Shown here piece by piece: positions 25,176 to 33,576 of a stretch of 53,947 nt of DNA. The position numbers and the translations under genes were made by a program. The stretch is from Saccharopolyspora elongata (GTDB taxonomy: Bacteria > Actinomycetota > Actinomycetes > Mycobacteriales > Pseudonocardiaceae): the NCBI RefSeq assembly GCF_004348985.1, contig NZ_SMKW01000064.1, forward strand, positions 1 to 53,947. Reading direction: 5' to 3'. The notes under the pieces were generated by a model, which was given only the letters and a program-made list of their open reading frames with translations, had not been told where the DNA came from and searched no databases. Within the stretch, counting starts at the first letter, position 1, and each line of letters opens with the position of its first letter.

Positions 25176-25967
25176 CTACGGCTTACGACCTATCGCGCAG
25201 TAGGCATCCAACGGCTCTCCCGCGCTTGTCTGGTCAGCGCCCGGCCGCCACTGGTTGATCGAGGTCAGGCCAGGGCCGACCAGCTCCAGCCCGTCGAAGA
25301 ACGTCGCCACCTGCTCCACCGAACACAGCCGGTACGGGATCGCACCGCTCTTCGCGTACTCCTCAGCGGCTTTGCGCGCCGTCTCACTGAGGTTGGTGTT
25401 CTCCCACAACACCAAGTAGCTGCCGGACGGGACCGCCGCCATCACCCGGCGCGCAATCGACAACGCTTCCTCGTACTCGGGGACATGCCCGAGCACGCCC
25501 ATGAACATCACCGCGATCGGCTGTGTGAAGTTCAGCGTGGACCGGGCATCCGCAATGATCACCTCAGGCTCGTGATAGTCAGCGTCGACATAGGCGGTCA
25601 CGCCCTCGTCACTGGTGTTCGTCATCAACGCTCGGGCATGCGACAGCACCAGCGGGTCGTTGTCGACATAGACGATCCTCGACTCCGGCGCGGCTGCCTG
25701 GGCCACCTCGTGGGTGTTCTGCAGAGTCGGCAGGCCGGTACCGATATCGAGGAACTGACGCACACCGGCCTCGGCCGCCAGATAGTGCACCGCCCTCATC
25801 AACAACTGCCGAGATTCCTTGGCAATCTGCACGATCTCCGGCTGGAGAGCAACCCACTCGTCCCCCGCAGCCCGGTCGACGGCGTAGTAGTCCTTGCCGC
25901 CCTGCCAGTAGTTCCAGATCCGCGGCGATGACGGTGCGGTGTAGTCGATGTCAGCGCTATCAGCCAC
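25176..25967 (-). CDS. SAM-dependent methyltransferase, DUF574 family (second paralogue)
   Basis: The 263-residue protein has the family features SPRIWNYWQGGKDYYAVDR, FLDIGTGLPTLQNTHEVAQ, IVYVDNDPLVLSHARALM and VATFFDGLELVGPGL with NQWRPG. It is clearly related to, but diverged from, the protein at 10949-11767. GTG start at 25967 with GGAG upstream. It converges with the XRE/DUF5753 gene, a frequent neighbourhood for this family. The methyl acceptor is unknown. Confidence 0.92.
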   Translation of the reverse strand: MADSADIDYTAPSSPRIWNYWQGGKDYYAVDRAAGDEWVALQPEIVQIAKESRQLLMRAVHYLAAEAGVRQFLDIGTGLPTLQNTHEVAQAAAPESRIVYVDNDPLVLSHARALMTNTSDEGVTAYVDADYHEPEVIIADARSTLNFTQPIAVMFMGVLGHVPEYEEALSIARRVMAAVPSGSYLVLWENTNLSETARKAAEEYAKSGAIPYRLCSVEQVATFFDGLELVGPGLTSINQWRPGADQTSAGEPLDAYCAIGRKP

Positions 25968-26298
25968 CAGGTACTCCGATTCTCGTCACGGGGCCTCCAC
26001 CCGTACCTTATCGTGACGGTTCCACCCCGAACGACTTTCCGTCCCCACCAGCGCCTCCAGACCACCTGCACCTTTTGGAGCGGTACGCCGGAATCCGGCG
26101 ACCCACGACGCGCGAGGCGCTCACACCTGCCTACTTCGTCGATCCGCTCTTCTCTTCCGGAGTTGGTTTCGCCTGTGCCCATGCGTCTGGCGCCGCACTG
26201 CTGCTCAAGACGCGCGGGCGGAACCATCGCCACGTGCCCAGGGCTGATGCACCGCCACTCGCCCTGCTCGACCGCGGTCGGCGTCTGCGGTTGTCCGC
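25968..26298. other. intergenic region
   Basis: 331 bases between the methyltransferase promoter and the end of the sulfatase-modifying gene. Apart from a short palindrome CGCCGGA-A-TCCGGCG at 26086-26100 nothing was recognised; frames here are shadows. Confidence 0.5.
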
Positions 26299-27207
26299 TC
26301 AGTGCCCGCGTCCGATCGGGCGAAGATCCGCCGCGACGCGGAAGCCGAGGTTGCCGCTCGCGCTGTCGGGCGTGTTCGCGGTGCGCGCGGCCACCCGGTA
26401 GCGGTTGCAGTAGGAGTCGTGGCAGAGGTAGGAACCGCCGCGCATCGACCGGCCAGGCAGTGCCGGGTCGAACAGGTCGGCGCACCACTCCCACACGTTG
26501 CCCGAAGTGTTGTGGAGGCCGAAACCGTTGGGCGGGAAGGCATCCACCGGGGCCGTGCCGACGTAACCGTCCTCCCCGGTATTCCGGACGGGAAAGCGCC
26601 CCTGCCAGATGTTGCAGCGGTGCTCCCCTCCTGGGACGAGCTCGTCGCCCCACGGGTACCGAGCCTGCCGCAAGCCTCCCCGGGCGGCGTACTCCCACTC
26701 GACCTCGGTGGGCAACCGACGCCCTGCCCACGAGCAGTAAGCGACCGCATCGTTCCAGGAGACGTGGACGACCGGATGGTCCCATCGGCCGTCGAGACCG
26801 CTACCCGGGCCCTCCGGCTCGCGCCAGCAAGCCCCCTGCACCGCGCACCACCAGGGCGCCTGCGGCGGTCGCAGCGAACGCTTCCGCACATCTGCGGGCA
26901 GGAACTTGGCGAACACGTAGGTCCAGCCGAAGGCCTCCGCCTCGGTGCGATATCCGGTCTCCTTGACGAACCGGGCAAAGCGCGCGTTGGAGACGCAATG
27001 CGGATCGATCGCGAACGGCGCGACGGTCACCTCGCGCACCGGCCCTTCCCGGTCCGCGGGGAACCCCTCCTCATCATCGGTGCCCATCAGAAAGACGCCG
27101 CCGGGCAACGCGATCAATTCGTCCACATCGGAACCTGATCGGAGGTGCACGACCGGTTCCGGTTCGTCCCTGACGGCGGAGCGAGATGGCGGACAGCAAT
27201 GGGACAC
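26299..27207 (-). CDS. formylglycine-generating enzyme (sulfatase-activating)
   Basis: The 302-residue oxidase converts the active-site Cys of type I sulfatases to formylglycine. It shows the FGE fold from LIALPGGVFLMGTDDEEGFP through VSWNDAVAYCSWAGRRLPTE, EWEYAARGG, YPWGDEL and GNVWEWCADLF. The paired copper-binding cysteines are present in RGGSYLCHDSYCNRYRVAAR (Cys262 and Cys267, C-x4-C as in human FGE C336/C341). It is the last gene of an operon with two sulfatases whose CSPSR motifs are its targets. GTG start at 27207; no signal peptide, so modification occurs in the cytoplasm. Confidence 0.95.
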   Translation of the reverse strand: MSHCCPPSRSAVRDEPEPVVHLRSGSDVDELIALPGGVFLMGTDDEEGFPADREGPVREVTVAPFAIDPHCVSNARFARFVKETGYRTEAEAFGWTYVFAKFLPADVRKRSLRPPQAPWWCAVQGACWREPEGPGSGLDGRWDHPVVHVSWNDAVAYCSWAGRRLPTEVEWEYAARGGLRQARYPWGDELVPGGEHRCNIWQGRFPVRNTGEDGYVGTAPVDAFPPNGFGLHNTSGNVWEWCADLFDPALPGRSMRGGSYLCHDSYCNRYRVAARTANTPDSASGNLGFRVAADLRPIGRGH

Positions 27208-27219
27208 GACCCCACCCTC

Positions 27220-27438
27220 CTACGTTTCGATCAGGACCAACTGCACGACGGCGAGCGTGCTTGCGCCTATCGGCCGGAACGGCGGCACGAGCTGGTTGAG
27301 CGCCACTGCACCCGCGACCAGCGCGAGCGACGTTCGCAACCACGCCGGAAAGTTCCGCTCGTTGGCGAGGGTGAACCGGTAATCGGGCTCCTCCCGTTCC
27401 TCGTGCCACCTCGGTCTGGTCCGCAGCCGACCGCGCAC
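27220..27438 (-). CDS. truncated DUF202 (YidH-like) membrane protein
   Basis: The 72-residue product has the DUF202 signature YRFTLANERNFPAWLRTSLA followed by the first membrane helix (LALVAGAVALNQLVPPF). Full members have about 100-125 residues and further helices; here the frame stops after GASTLAVVQLVLIET. The GTG start follows the TGA of the sulfatase with no gap (TGAGTG), and the FGE gene starts 12 bases after the stop. Either a naturally short variant or a truncation. Its position inside a sulfatase operon is curious; function unknown. Confidence 0.65.
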   Translation of the reverse strand: MRGRLRTRPRWHEEREEPDYRFTLANERNFPAWLRTSLALVAGAVALNQLVPPFRPIGASTLAVVQLVLIET

Positions 27439-28866
27439 TCAAACCCCCGCGGGCTTTGGCTGGCTGGGGTGGGGCTCGTCACCGAGCCTGGCCTGTTCGC
27501 GCCACATAGCGGCTTTCAGTTCTTTACGGACTTGACGGTATGCGGGGTCGTCGTAGACGTTGCGCAGCTCGTCCGGATCCGCCTGCATGTCGTACAGTTC
27601 CCATTCCGGCGGGTAGGTGAACGGGCCGGTCCCGGGGAGCCCGAGTCCGTCGTTGTAGAAGTAGATCAGCTTGTAGCGCTCGGTTCGGTACCCGTAGTGC
27701 GCTGGTGCCCGGTGGAACTGGTCGTCGTGTTCCCAGTAGCGGTAGTAGATGCCCTCCACCGGTGCGGCAGGAGCACCGAGCAGGCCGGGCCAGAAGCTCC
27801 GTCCCTGCATGCGCGGGTGGTGGGCCACGCCGGCGGCGTCGAGGACCGTCTGCGCGAAGTCGACGTTGGTGACCATGCCGGCGAAGACCTCACCCTCGGG
27901 CAACCGGCGCGGGTAGCTGAGCAGGAACGGCATGCGCAGCGATTCCTCGTACATGAACCGCTTGTCGAACCACCCGTGGTCGCCGAGGAAGAAGCCCTGG
28001 TCGGAGGCGTACATCAGGAGGGTGTCGTCGAACTCCCCTCGCTCCCGCAGCCAGTCGATGACCCGGCCCACGTTGTCGTCGACGCTCGCGACGCAGGCCA
28101 GGTAGTCCTCCATGAACCGCTGGTACTTCCACACGGCCAGCTCGTCGTAGGTCAACCCTTCCGGCGGCTGGACCTTGAGGTCCTCCTCGTTCAGGTTTTC
28201 GGCCATGCGCACCGCGGCCCGACGAGCGGAGGCCGAGCGGGTGGCGTAGTCGTCGTGGAATGTGCCCGGTAGCGGAACGGGATCCGAGTACATGCCCTTG
28301 TGCTCGTGGTTCGGCTCCCAGGGACGATGCGGTGCCTTGTGGTAGATCAGCACGCACCAGGGCTCGTCGCCTTCGAGCCCCTCCACCCAGCCCAAGGCGA
28401 GGTCGGTGACGATGTCCGTGGCGTAGCCCTCGACGGTGCGCAAGCCGTCTTCGGACAGGAACCGCGGGTTCCAGTACTCGCCCTGTTCGATCACCACATC
28501 CCAGTAGTCGAACCCTTGCGGGTCGTGGCCTTCGCCGTGGCCCATGTGCCACTTCCCGATCATGGCTGTGCGGTAGCCGGCCTGCCGCAGCTGGCCGATG
28601 AACGTCGGCTGACTCGCATCGATGGGGGTGTCCAAAGTGGTCACCCCGTTGACGTGGCTGTAGGTGCCGGTCAGGATCGACGCACGGCTCGGTGAGCACA
28701 GCGCGTTGGTGGCAAAGCAGTTGTCGAACCGCCAGCCGTGCTGGCCGATCTCGTCGATCCGCGGTGTCCTGTTGACGACCGAACCGTACGCCCCGATCGA
28801 GTGTGCGGCGTGGTCATCGGTCAGGATCATCACGATGTTCGGGCGGCGCTCAGAACTGGTGGCCAT
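27439..28866 (-). CDS. type I sulfatase
   Basis: The 475-residue sulfate-ester hydrolase has the N-terminal metal motif VMILTDDHAAHSIGAYG, the formylglycine motif C57-S-P-S-R in ALCSPSRASILTGTYSHVNG, GKWHMG and the C-terminal metal site ASDQGFFLGDHGWFDKR. Overall it resembles iduronate-2-sulfatase/N-sulfoglucosamine-sulfatase-type glycan sulfatases rather than choline sulfatase. No signal peptide at the chosen ATG (28866, preceded by GGAAGGGAA), so it probably acts inside the cell on imported sulfated sugar. It is directly downstream of the second sulfatase gene. Confidence 0.92.
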   Translation of the reverse strand: MATSSERRPNIVMILTDDHAAHSIGAYGSVVNRTPRIDEIGQHGWRFDNCFATNALCSPSRASILTGTYSHVNGVTTLDTPIDASQPTFIGQLRQAGYRTAMIGKWHMGHGEGHDPQGFDYWDVVIEQGEYWNPRFLSEDGLRTVEGYATDIVTDLALGWVEGLEGDEPWCVLIYHKAPHRPWEPNHEHKGMYSDPVPLPGTFHDDYATRSASARRAAVRMAENLNEEDLKVQPPEGLTYDELAVWKYQRFMEDYLACVASVDDNVGRVIDWLRERGEFDDTLLMYASDQGFFLGDHGWFDKRFMYEESLRMPFLLSYPRRLPEGEVFAGMVTNVDFAQTVLDAAGVAHHPRMQGRSFWPGLLGAPAAPVEGIYYRYWEHDDQFHRAPAHYGYRTERYKLIYFYNDGLGLPGTGPFTYPPEWELYDMQADPDELRNVYDDPAYRQVRKELKAAMWREQARLGDEPHPSQPKPAGV

Positions 28867-28892
28867 GCTGGTCAGTTCCCTTCCGTCGTTCG

Positions 28893-30441
28893 TCAGCGGC
28901 CTGCGGCGCGGATGGTGTCCCACGGGACGACGCCGACGGAGTCGGCCCATTCCTGCCAGCGCGAGGCCAGTTCTTCGACCAAACCGGGCTCTTGCGCGGC
29001 GAGGTCGTGCCGCTCGGTGCGGTCGTTCGCCATGTCGTAGAGCTCCCAGGCGCTGCCGGCTTCCCGAACGATCTTCCAGCGACCGCGGCGGGCTGCGGCG
29101 TTGCCGATGTGCTCCCAGAACAACATGCGCTCTTCTTCGCCGGACTCCCCGCGGAGTTCGGCGAGCATCGAGCCGCCCGGGCCGGCCGCGGACGGGATGC
29201 CAGCAGCATCGAGCAGGGTCGGTAGCACGTCGGTGAGCTGGTGCGGAGCGCGCACGATTCTTCCGGTGTCGAGCCCTCCGCCTGGCCAGTGGGCGATGAG
29301 CGGAGTGGCGATTCCTCCCTCATGGACCCATCTCTTGTAGTAGCGGAACGGAGTGTTCGACAGGTTCGCCCATGCCTTGCCGTAGCTGCAGAAGGTGTCT
29401 TCCCCGCCGGGCCGGATACCGGGATCGTTCCCGAGCTTGATCGGAACACCGTCCGGCGTGTGCGCGGGCTGCCGATCGCGGAACTTGGGTGCGTCCGGAG
29501 GTGGCAGCTCCTCCGCGCACCCTCCGTTGTCGGACAAGAACACCACGAGGGGTGTCGTCCGCGACACCACTGTGCTCCAAAGTGGACATCACTCGGCCGA
29601 TCGCGCGGTCCATTGCGGTCACCTGAGCCGCGTAGACCGCCATGCGGCGCGCTTCCCACGCCTGCGCTTCGTTCTCGGACCACGGCAACTGTTCAGGATC
29701 CCGTTCGCTCAGTGGAGCTTCATCGCCCAGGATTCCTTCTTCCACGAGGCGTTCACGCCGGGCGGCGCGCAGCTCGTCCCACCCCGCCGAGAACCGCTCG
29801 GCGTAGCTGCGTACCTCGCCTTCGGGAGCGTGCAGCGGCCAATGCGGCGCGGTGAACGCGAGATAGAGGAAGAAGGGCCGGTCCGCGTCGGCTTGGCGGG
29901 CGACGAAGTCCGCTGCGTGCTCACCGATGGCGTCGGTCAAGTAGTAATCGCCGGTGGGCGGCGGCTGCCGCTCCTCTCCCGCATGCAGATTGCGAGGGTG
30001 GAAGTAGTCGTCCGCCCCCGGGAGGATCCCGTAGAACTCGTCGAATCCGCGCCGGGTCGGCCAGGTCTCATTGAGCGTGCTCGTATCGCTGGACAGGTGC
30101 CATTTTCCGGACAGGCACGTCGCATAGCCTGCTTCCCGGAAGATTTCGGCGGCGGTCGGTACCGCCACGTCGAGCGAACCCGGATACCCCCAGGGCCGCT
30201 GGTCGTCGGTGAGGATGCCGATCCCGGTCTCGTGGGGATGCCGACCTGTCAGCAGCGAGGCTCTCGACGGCGAACACCGGGCGGTGTTGTAGAACGACGA
30301 CATCCGGACCCCGGAGCGGCCGAGCCGGTCGAGGTGCGGGGTGTCGATCTCGCCGCCGTAGCAGCCCAGGTCCGAGAACCCGAGGTCGTCGGCGAGGACG
30401 AGCACCACGTTGGTCCGCCGCCCCACTGGCCCGCTGCACAT
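28893..30441 (-). pseudogene. type I sulfatase (arylsulfatase A-like), frameshifted
   Basis: The N-terminal frame (from ATG 30441) has NVVLVLADDLGFSDLGCYGG, the formylglycine motif C56-S-P-S-R in ARCSPSRASLLTGR, and GKWHLS. The C-terminal frame carries LVVFLSDNGGCAEE, NTPFRYYKRWVHEGGIATP and WELYDMANDRTE. The two join if one base is removed from the GGGG run at 29549-29552 (plus strand), which would restore GVADDTLVVFLSDNGG. Total length about 515 residues, normal for the family. Either a sequencing error in a short homopolymer or a recent inactivation. First gene of the sulfatase operon, divergent from the ROK regulator. Confidence 0.85.
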
Positions 30442-30483
30442 AAGACCGCCCTTCCGCAGCGCAGATTTATTTTCTTCCCTAGA

Positions 30484-30493
30484 GAAATTAACA
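30484..30493 (+). promoter_or_regulatory. candidate ROK operator half-site, sulfatase/ROK divergent promoter
   Basis: GAAATTAACA within an unusually AT-rich stretch (about 30464-30493) between the sulfatase start at 30441 and the ROK start at 30548. A partly complementary TTTATTTTC lies nine bases upstream (7 of 9 positions). The same decamer occurs at 33210-33219 before the MFS gene. Such AT-rich inverted repeats are typical ROK-repressor targets. Confidence 0.5.
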
Positions 30494-30547
30494 TCGCAGG
30501 GCGGTAGGATCAAGCTGCCTGGTCCGCATGGCTCCGTGAGGAAGACG

Positions 30548-31753
30548 ATGCCCCGTTCGACTCCTGTCACCCTTCCGACCCGAGGACGCCACGATGGCTT
30601 GATCCTCACCTTGCTTCGCTCCGGCGAGGCGCTCTCCCGCAGTGCGATCTCCGAGATCACCGGCCTGTCTCCCACCACGGTGACCAAGGCGGTCACACCG
30701 CTGATCAGCAAGGGCTACATCAAGGAGTCGAGCGCCGAAGCCGAGTCCCGCATCGGCCGTCCCGCGATCGGGCTGCGCCTGGTCCCGGAGGCCGTCGAGG
30801 TCTGCGGTATCCAGATCGGCGTCGGCACCGCCCGGGCCGGACTCGTCGACGCCTTGGGACGCACCCACGACGTGCGGACGTGGACGTTCGATCCGTCGGC
30901 ACCAGCAGAGGCCGTCATGAAGCAGATCGCGGAGCGGGTGCGGGAGGACTTGCTGCCGCTGGCCGCATCGGAACTGATCGGCATCGGCATCGGCGCGGCC
31001 GGCGCGGTCGACACGACCAACCGGGTCAACCTCATGTCGGTCAACCTCGGCTGGAACGACGTTCCGATGGCGACCATCAGCGAGGAAACCTGCGGCCTGC
31101 CCACCGTCGTCGAGCACAACGTGCGCGCGATGGCGCTGGCCGAGAACAGGTTCGGCCACGGCGCCCGGAGCATCGCCTTCGTCTACGTCAAAACCGGTGT
31201 CGGTCTCGGCCTCGTGCTCCACGACGAACCCTTCCTGTGCGGCGAGCACGGCGTCAGCGAACTCGGCCACATCCAAGTCGTGTCCGATGGGGAGCCGTGC
31301 GCGTGCGGAGCACACGGCTGCCTCGAAACGATCGTGGCGGAGCCCGCGCTCCGGCGGAATCTGTCCCAGCTCGGCGTGAACGATCCCGGTGAACTCCTCA
31401 ATGCCCTGGAAAACGCCGCAACCACCGACAAGGACGCCGCCGATCTCCGAGACTCCGTACTGCGACACCTCTCCACCGGCCTCGCCGCCGTCGCGAACTT
31501 GCTCAATCCGACGCTGATCGTCGTCGGGGGCCTGCTCGCGGAGGCACCCGAGCCCTTCCTGCGCGACCTGACGGAGCGCACGCGCGAGCGAGCCTTCCCC
31601 TTGCTGCGAGACTCGTTGAGCCTCAAGCGGACATCGTTCGACGCCCCCGGGGTCGTCGGAGCAGCCGCGAGCGCTTTCGAGTCCTTCTACTACGGTCCGC
31701 CACCCTCGGAGCTCCCAGCGGGACGCGGTCGAAGCGCGCCCCGACTGGGTTGA
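30548..31753 (+). CDS. ROK-family transcriptional repressor
   Basis: This 401-residue regulator has an N-terminal winged helix (LSRSAISEITGLSPTTVTKA) and a C-terminal ROK sugar-kinase-like domain with GIGIGAAGAVDTTNRVN, VEHNVRAMALAE, YVKTGVGLGLVL and a zinc-binding motif GVSELGHIQVV...CACGAHGCLE. It should sense a sugar or sugar phosphate and control the adjacent sulfatases and transporter. ATG at 30548 is preceded by GAGGAAG; the frame is open further upstream but covers the promoter. It converges with the MFS gene with only 7 bases between stops. Confidence 0.93.
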   Translation: MPRSTPVTLPTRGRHDGLILTLLRSGEALSRSAISEITGLSPTTVTKAVTPLISKGYIKESSAEAESRIGRPAIGLRLVPEAVEVCGIQIGVGTARAGLVDALGRTHDVRTWTFDPSAPAEAVMKQIAERVREDLLPLAASELIGIGIGAAGAVDTTNRVNLMSVNLGWNDVPMATISEETCGLPTVVEHNVRAMALAENRFGHGARSIAFVYVKTGVGLGLVLHDEPFLCGEHGVSELGHIQVVSDGEPCACGAHGCLETIVAEPALRRNLSQLGVNDPGELLNALENAATTDKDAADLRDSVLRHLSTGLAAVANLLNPTLIVVGGLLAEAPEPFLRDLTERTRERAFPLLRDSLSLKRTSFDAPGVVGAAASAFESFYYGPPPSELPAGRGRSAPRLG

Positions 31754-31760
31754 GCGCCAA

Positions 31761-33137
31761 TTACCGCTTATCGGCCGGGAGCATTTCGGCCTCGATCTCC
31801 TCCAAGGTCTTGCCCTTCGTCTCAGGAACGAGCACGCCGACGAACAGGCACGCGAGCAGGCCCATGACGCCGAAGAGGACGAAGGCCAGCCCGCTCCCGG
31901 CCGCGAGCAGGATCGGAAACGTCAGCGACAGCGCGAACGTCGATGCGAAGTTGAAGACCTCCGCGATGCCGAGGGCCGAACCCCGGACCCGCAACGGCAG
32001 GATCTCGGCGATCACGATCCGCGAGGAAGTGCCCCAAGACAGCGAGAACATCGCCTTGAAGACGACCAGGCACGCGATCGCGATGATTCCGCTGGCACCG
32101 AGGGTGAGGCCGGCGGTCCAGGACAGCACCGCCATGGTCGTCATGCTCAGCCCCATCACGAGCGCCCCGACCATCAACAGCGGCCTGCGACCCCAGCCAT
32201 CGAGGAGCCTGGACGCGAGCACCGTGAAGATGATCGAAACGATGCCGAAGCCGATCGTGTTGAGCAGAGACGCTTCCTCGCTGAACCCGATCGACTTCAG
32301 AATCGTTGGGGCGTAGTAGGTGATCGTGTTGATGCCGAGCAGCTGGGTGAGCACCGCCAATCCCACAGCGACGAGGACGATGCGGCGGACACCCGGCCGG
32401 AATCCCTCCCGCCACGATGGCTTCGCCCGGTGGAAGGTCTCGCGCATCTCGCGCATCGCCTGCTCGACCTCGTGCGCGGGGACCTGCCGCGCGAGCTCTT
32501 CCCGCGCTTCTTCGTCCCGCCCCCGGGTGAGCAGCCAGCGCGGGCTCTCCGGCAGCACCCAGATCCCCGCGATCAGGACGAGTGCGGGCGCCAACGCGAA
32601 GGCGACCATCCACCGCCACGCCTCGAACGGGGACAGCGCGTATCCGACCACGTAGGACAGCAGGATCCCGGAAGCGATCATCAGCTGGGTGAGCGCCCCG
32701 ATCCGCCCGCGAATGCGCGCGGGCGAGATCTCGGCGAGGTAGATCGGGACGGACACGGACACGATGCCGATGCCGACCCCGATCACGATCCGGCCGACCA
32801 CGAGCATCGCCACAGAACCGGACGTGGCCCAGGCAAGCGTCCCGCCCATGAAGACCAGGCTGGCGATGAAAACGAGTCGCTTGCGCCCCAGCGGGTTGGC
32901 CAGCGCGCCGCTCACGACGGCCCCTGCCCCTGCGCCGATCGCCAGCGACGACGAGACCACCCCCTGCGCGGCGGGGCCGAGGTGGAATTCCTCGGTCATG
33001 AACAGCAGCGCACCCGCGATGACGCCGTTGTCGTAACCCCAGAGGATCGCTCCGAGAGCACCGAGGAAGTACACCAGACCGGGCGGCACTTCACGACGTT
33101 GTTCAACGGGCGCCTGCTGGGACGCGACCTGCTTCAT
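31761..33137 (-). CDS. sugar-porter family MFS transporter
   Basis: The 458-residue, 12-helix permease has sugar-porter signatures: GYDNGVIAGALLF in helix 1, NPLGRKRLVF after helix 2, RIVIGVGIGIVSVSVPIYLA and EISPARIRGRIGAL, LPESPRWLLTRGR, GWGRRPLLMVGAL and the C-terminal VPETKGKTLEEIE. It likely imports a (possibly sulfated) sugar by proton symport. ATG at 33137 chosen, as upstream in-frame sequence overlaps the AT-rich promoter. A copy of the candidate ROK box lies at 33210-33219, linking it to the sulfatase operon. Confidence 0.93.
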   Translation of the reverse strand: MKQVASQQAPVEQRREVPPGLVYFLGALGAILWGYDNGVIAGALLFMTEEFHLGPAAQGVVSSSLAIGAGAGAVVSGALANPLGRKRLVFIASLVFMGGTLAWATSGSVAMLVVGRIVIGVGIGIVSVSVPIYLAEISPARIRGRIGALTQLMIASGILLSYVVGYALSPFEAWRWMVAFALAPALVLIAGIWVLPESPRWLLTRGRDEEAREELARQVPAHEVEQAMREMRETFHRAKPSWREGFRPGVRRIVLVAVGLAVLTQLLGINTITYYAPTILKSIGFSEEASLLNTIGFGIVSIIFTVLASRLLDGWGRRPLLMVGALVMGLSMTTMAVLSWTAGLTLGASGIIAIACLVVFKAMFSLSWGTSSRIVIAEILPLRVRGSALGIAEVFNFASTFALSLTFPILLAAGSGLAFVLFGVMGLLACLFVGVLVPETKGKTLEEIEAEMLPADKR

Positions 33138-33209
33138 ACTCCGGACCCACCTTCGCTGGAGGACCGTCACATGCAGCACAACCTGCATGGACTTTTTAAA
33201 TCTAGGAAC

Positions 33210-33219
33210 GAAATTAACA
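33210..33219 (+). promoter_or_regulatory. candidate ROK operator half-site, MFS promoter
   Basis: GAAATTAACA preceded by CTAG, in an AT-rich island (33190-33220) 73 bases upstream of the MFS start. Identical decamer to that at 30484-30493, where CTAG also precedes it. Confidence 0.5.
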
Positions 33220-33576
33220 CTGGGTGGCCCGCAGCACAACCATCCGAGTGAACGCGCGATCTGACGTCTCGCTCGGCTCGAGCAGTCGATTGCCACAGCG
33301 TCGGCGCGTGGCGCGACTTCGCTCAGAGCTGGCTATGTGGCGCTACCAGGGAGAATCCGGCCGACGACGTCGGGTGAGCGAGAGCCGTTGTCCGCTGCCG
33401 TTGGCGCCGGCCAGGATCGCGTTCAAGGCAAGCCAGATCTGTCCACATAAGACCCGTTCCCTACCACCGGGACGCGCTAGGGAGCCACGTGCGAGCAACG
33501 CGACTCGCTACTGGCCCAACAGTGTTGCAGGAGCCCATATTCGGGACTCTTCTTCTGCGCTGTGGATGTTGGTTGG
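33220..33576. other. intergenic region
   Basis: About 355 bases between the MFS promoter and the histidine kinase stop. No gene recognised. A minus-strand stretch reading ILAGANGSGQRLSLTR faintly resembles a P-loop but has lost the lysine and has no flanking domain. Confidence 0.45.

Noticed and set aside
33340..33440. Minus-strand ILAGANGSGQRLSLTRRR resembling a P-loop of a zeta-toxin-like kinase
   Set aside because: The essential lysine is replaced by glutamine and no flanking domain or start is present.
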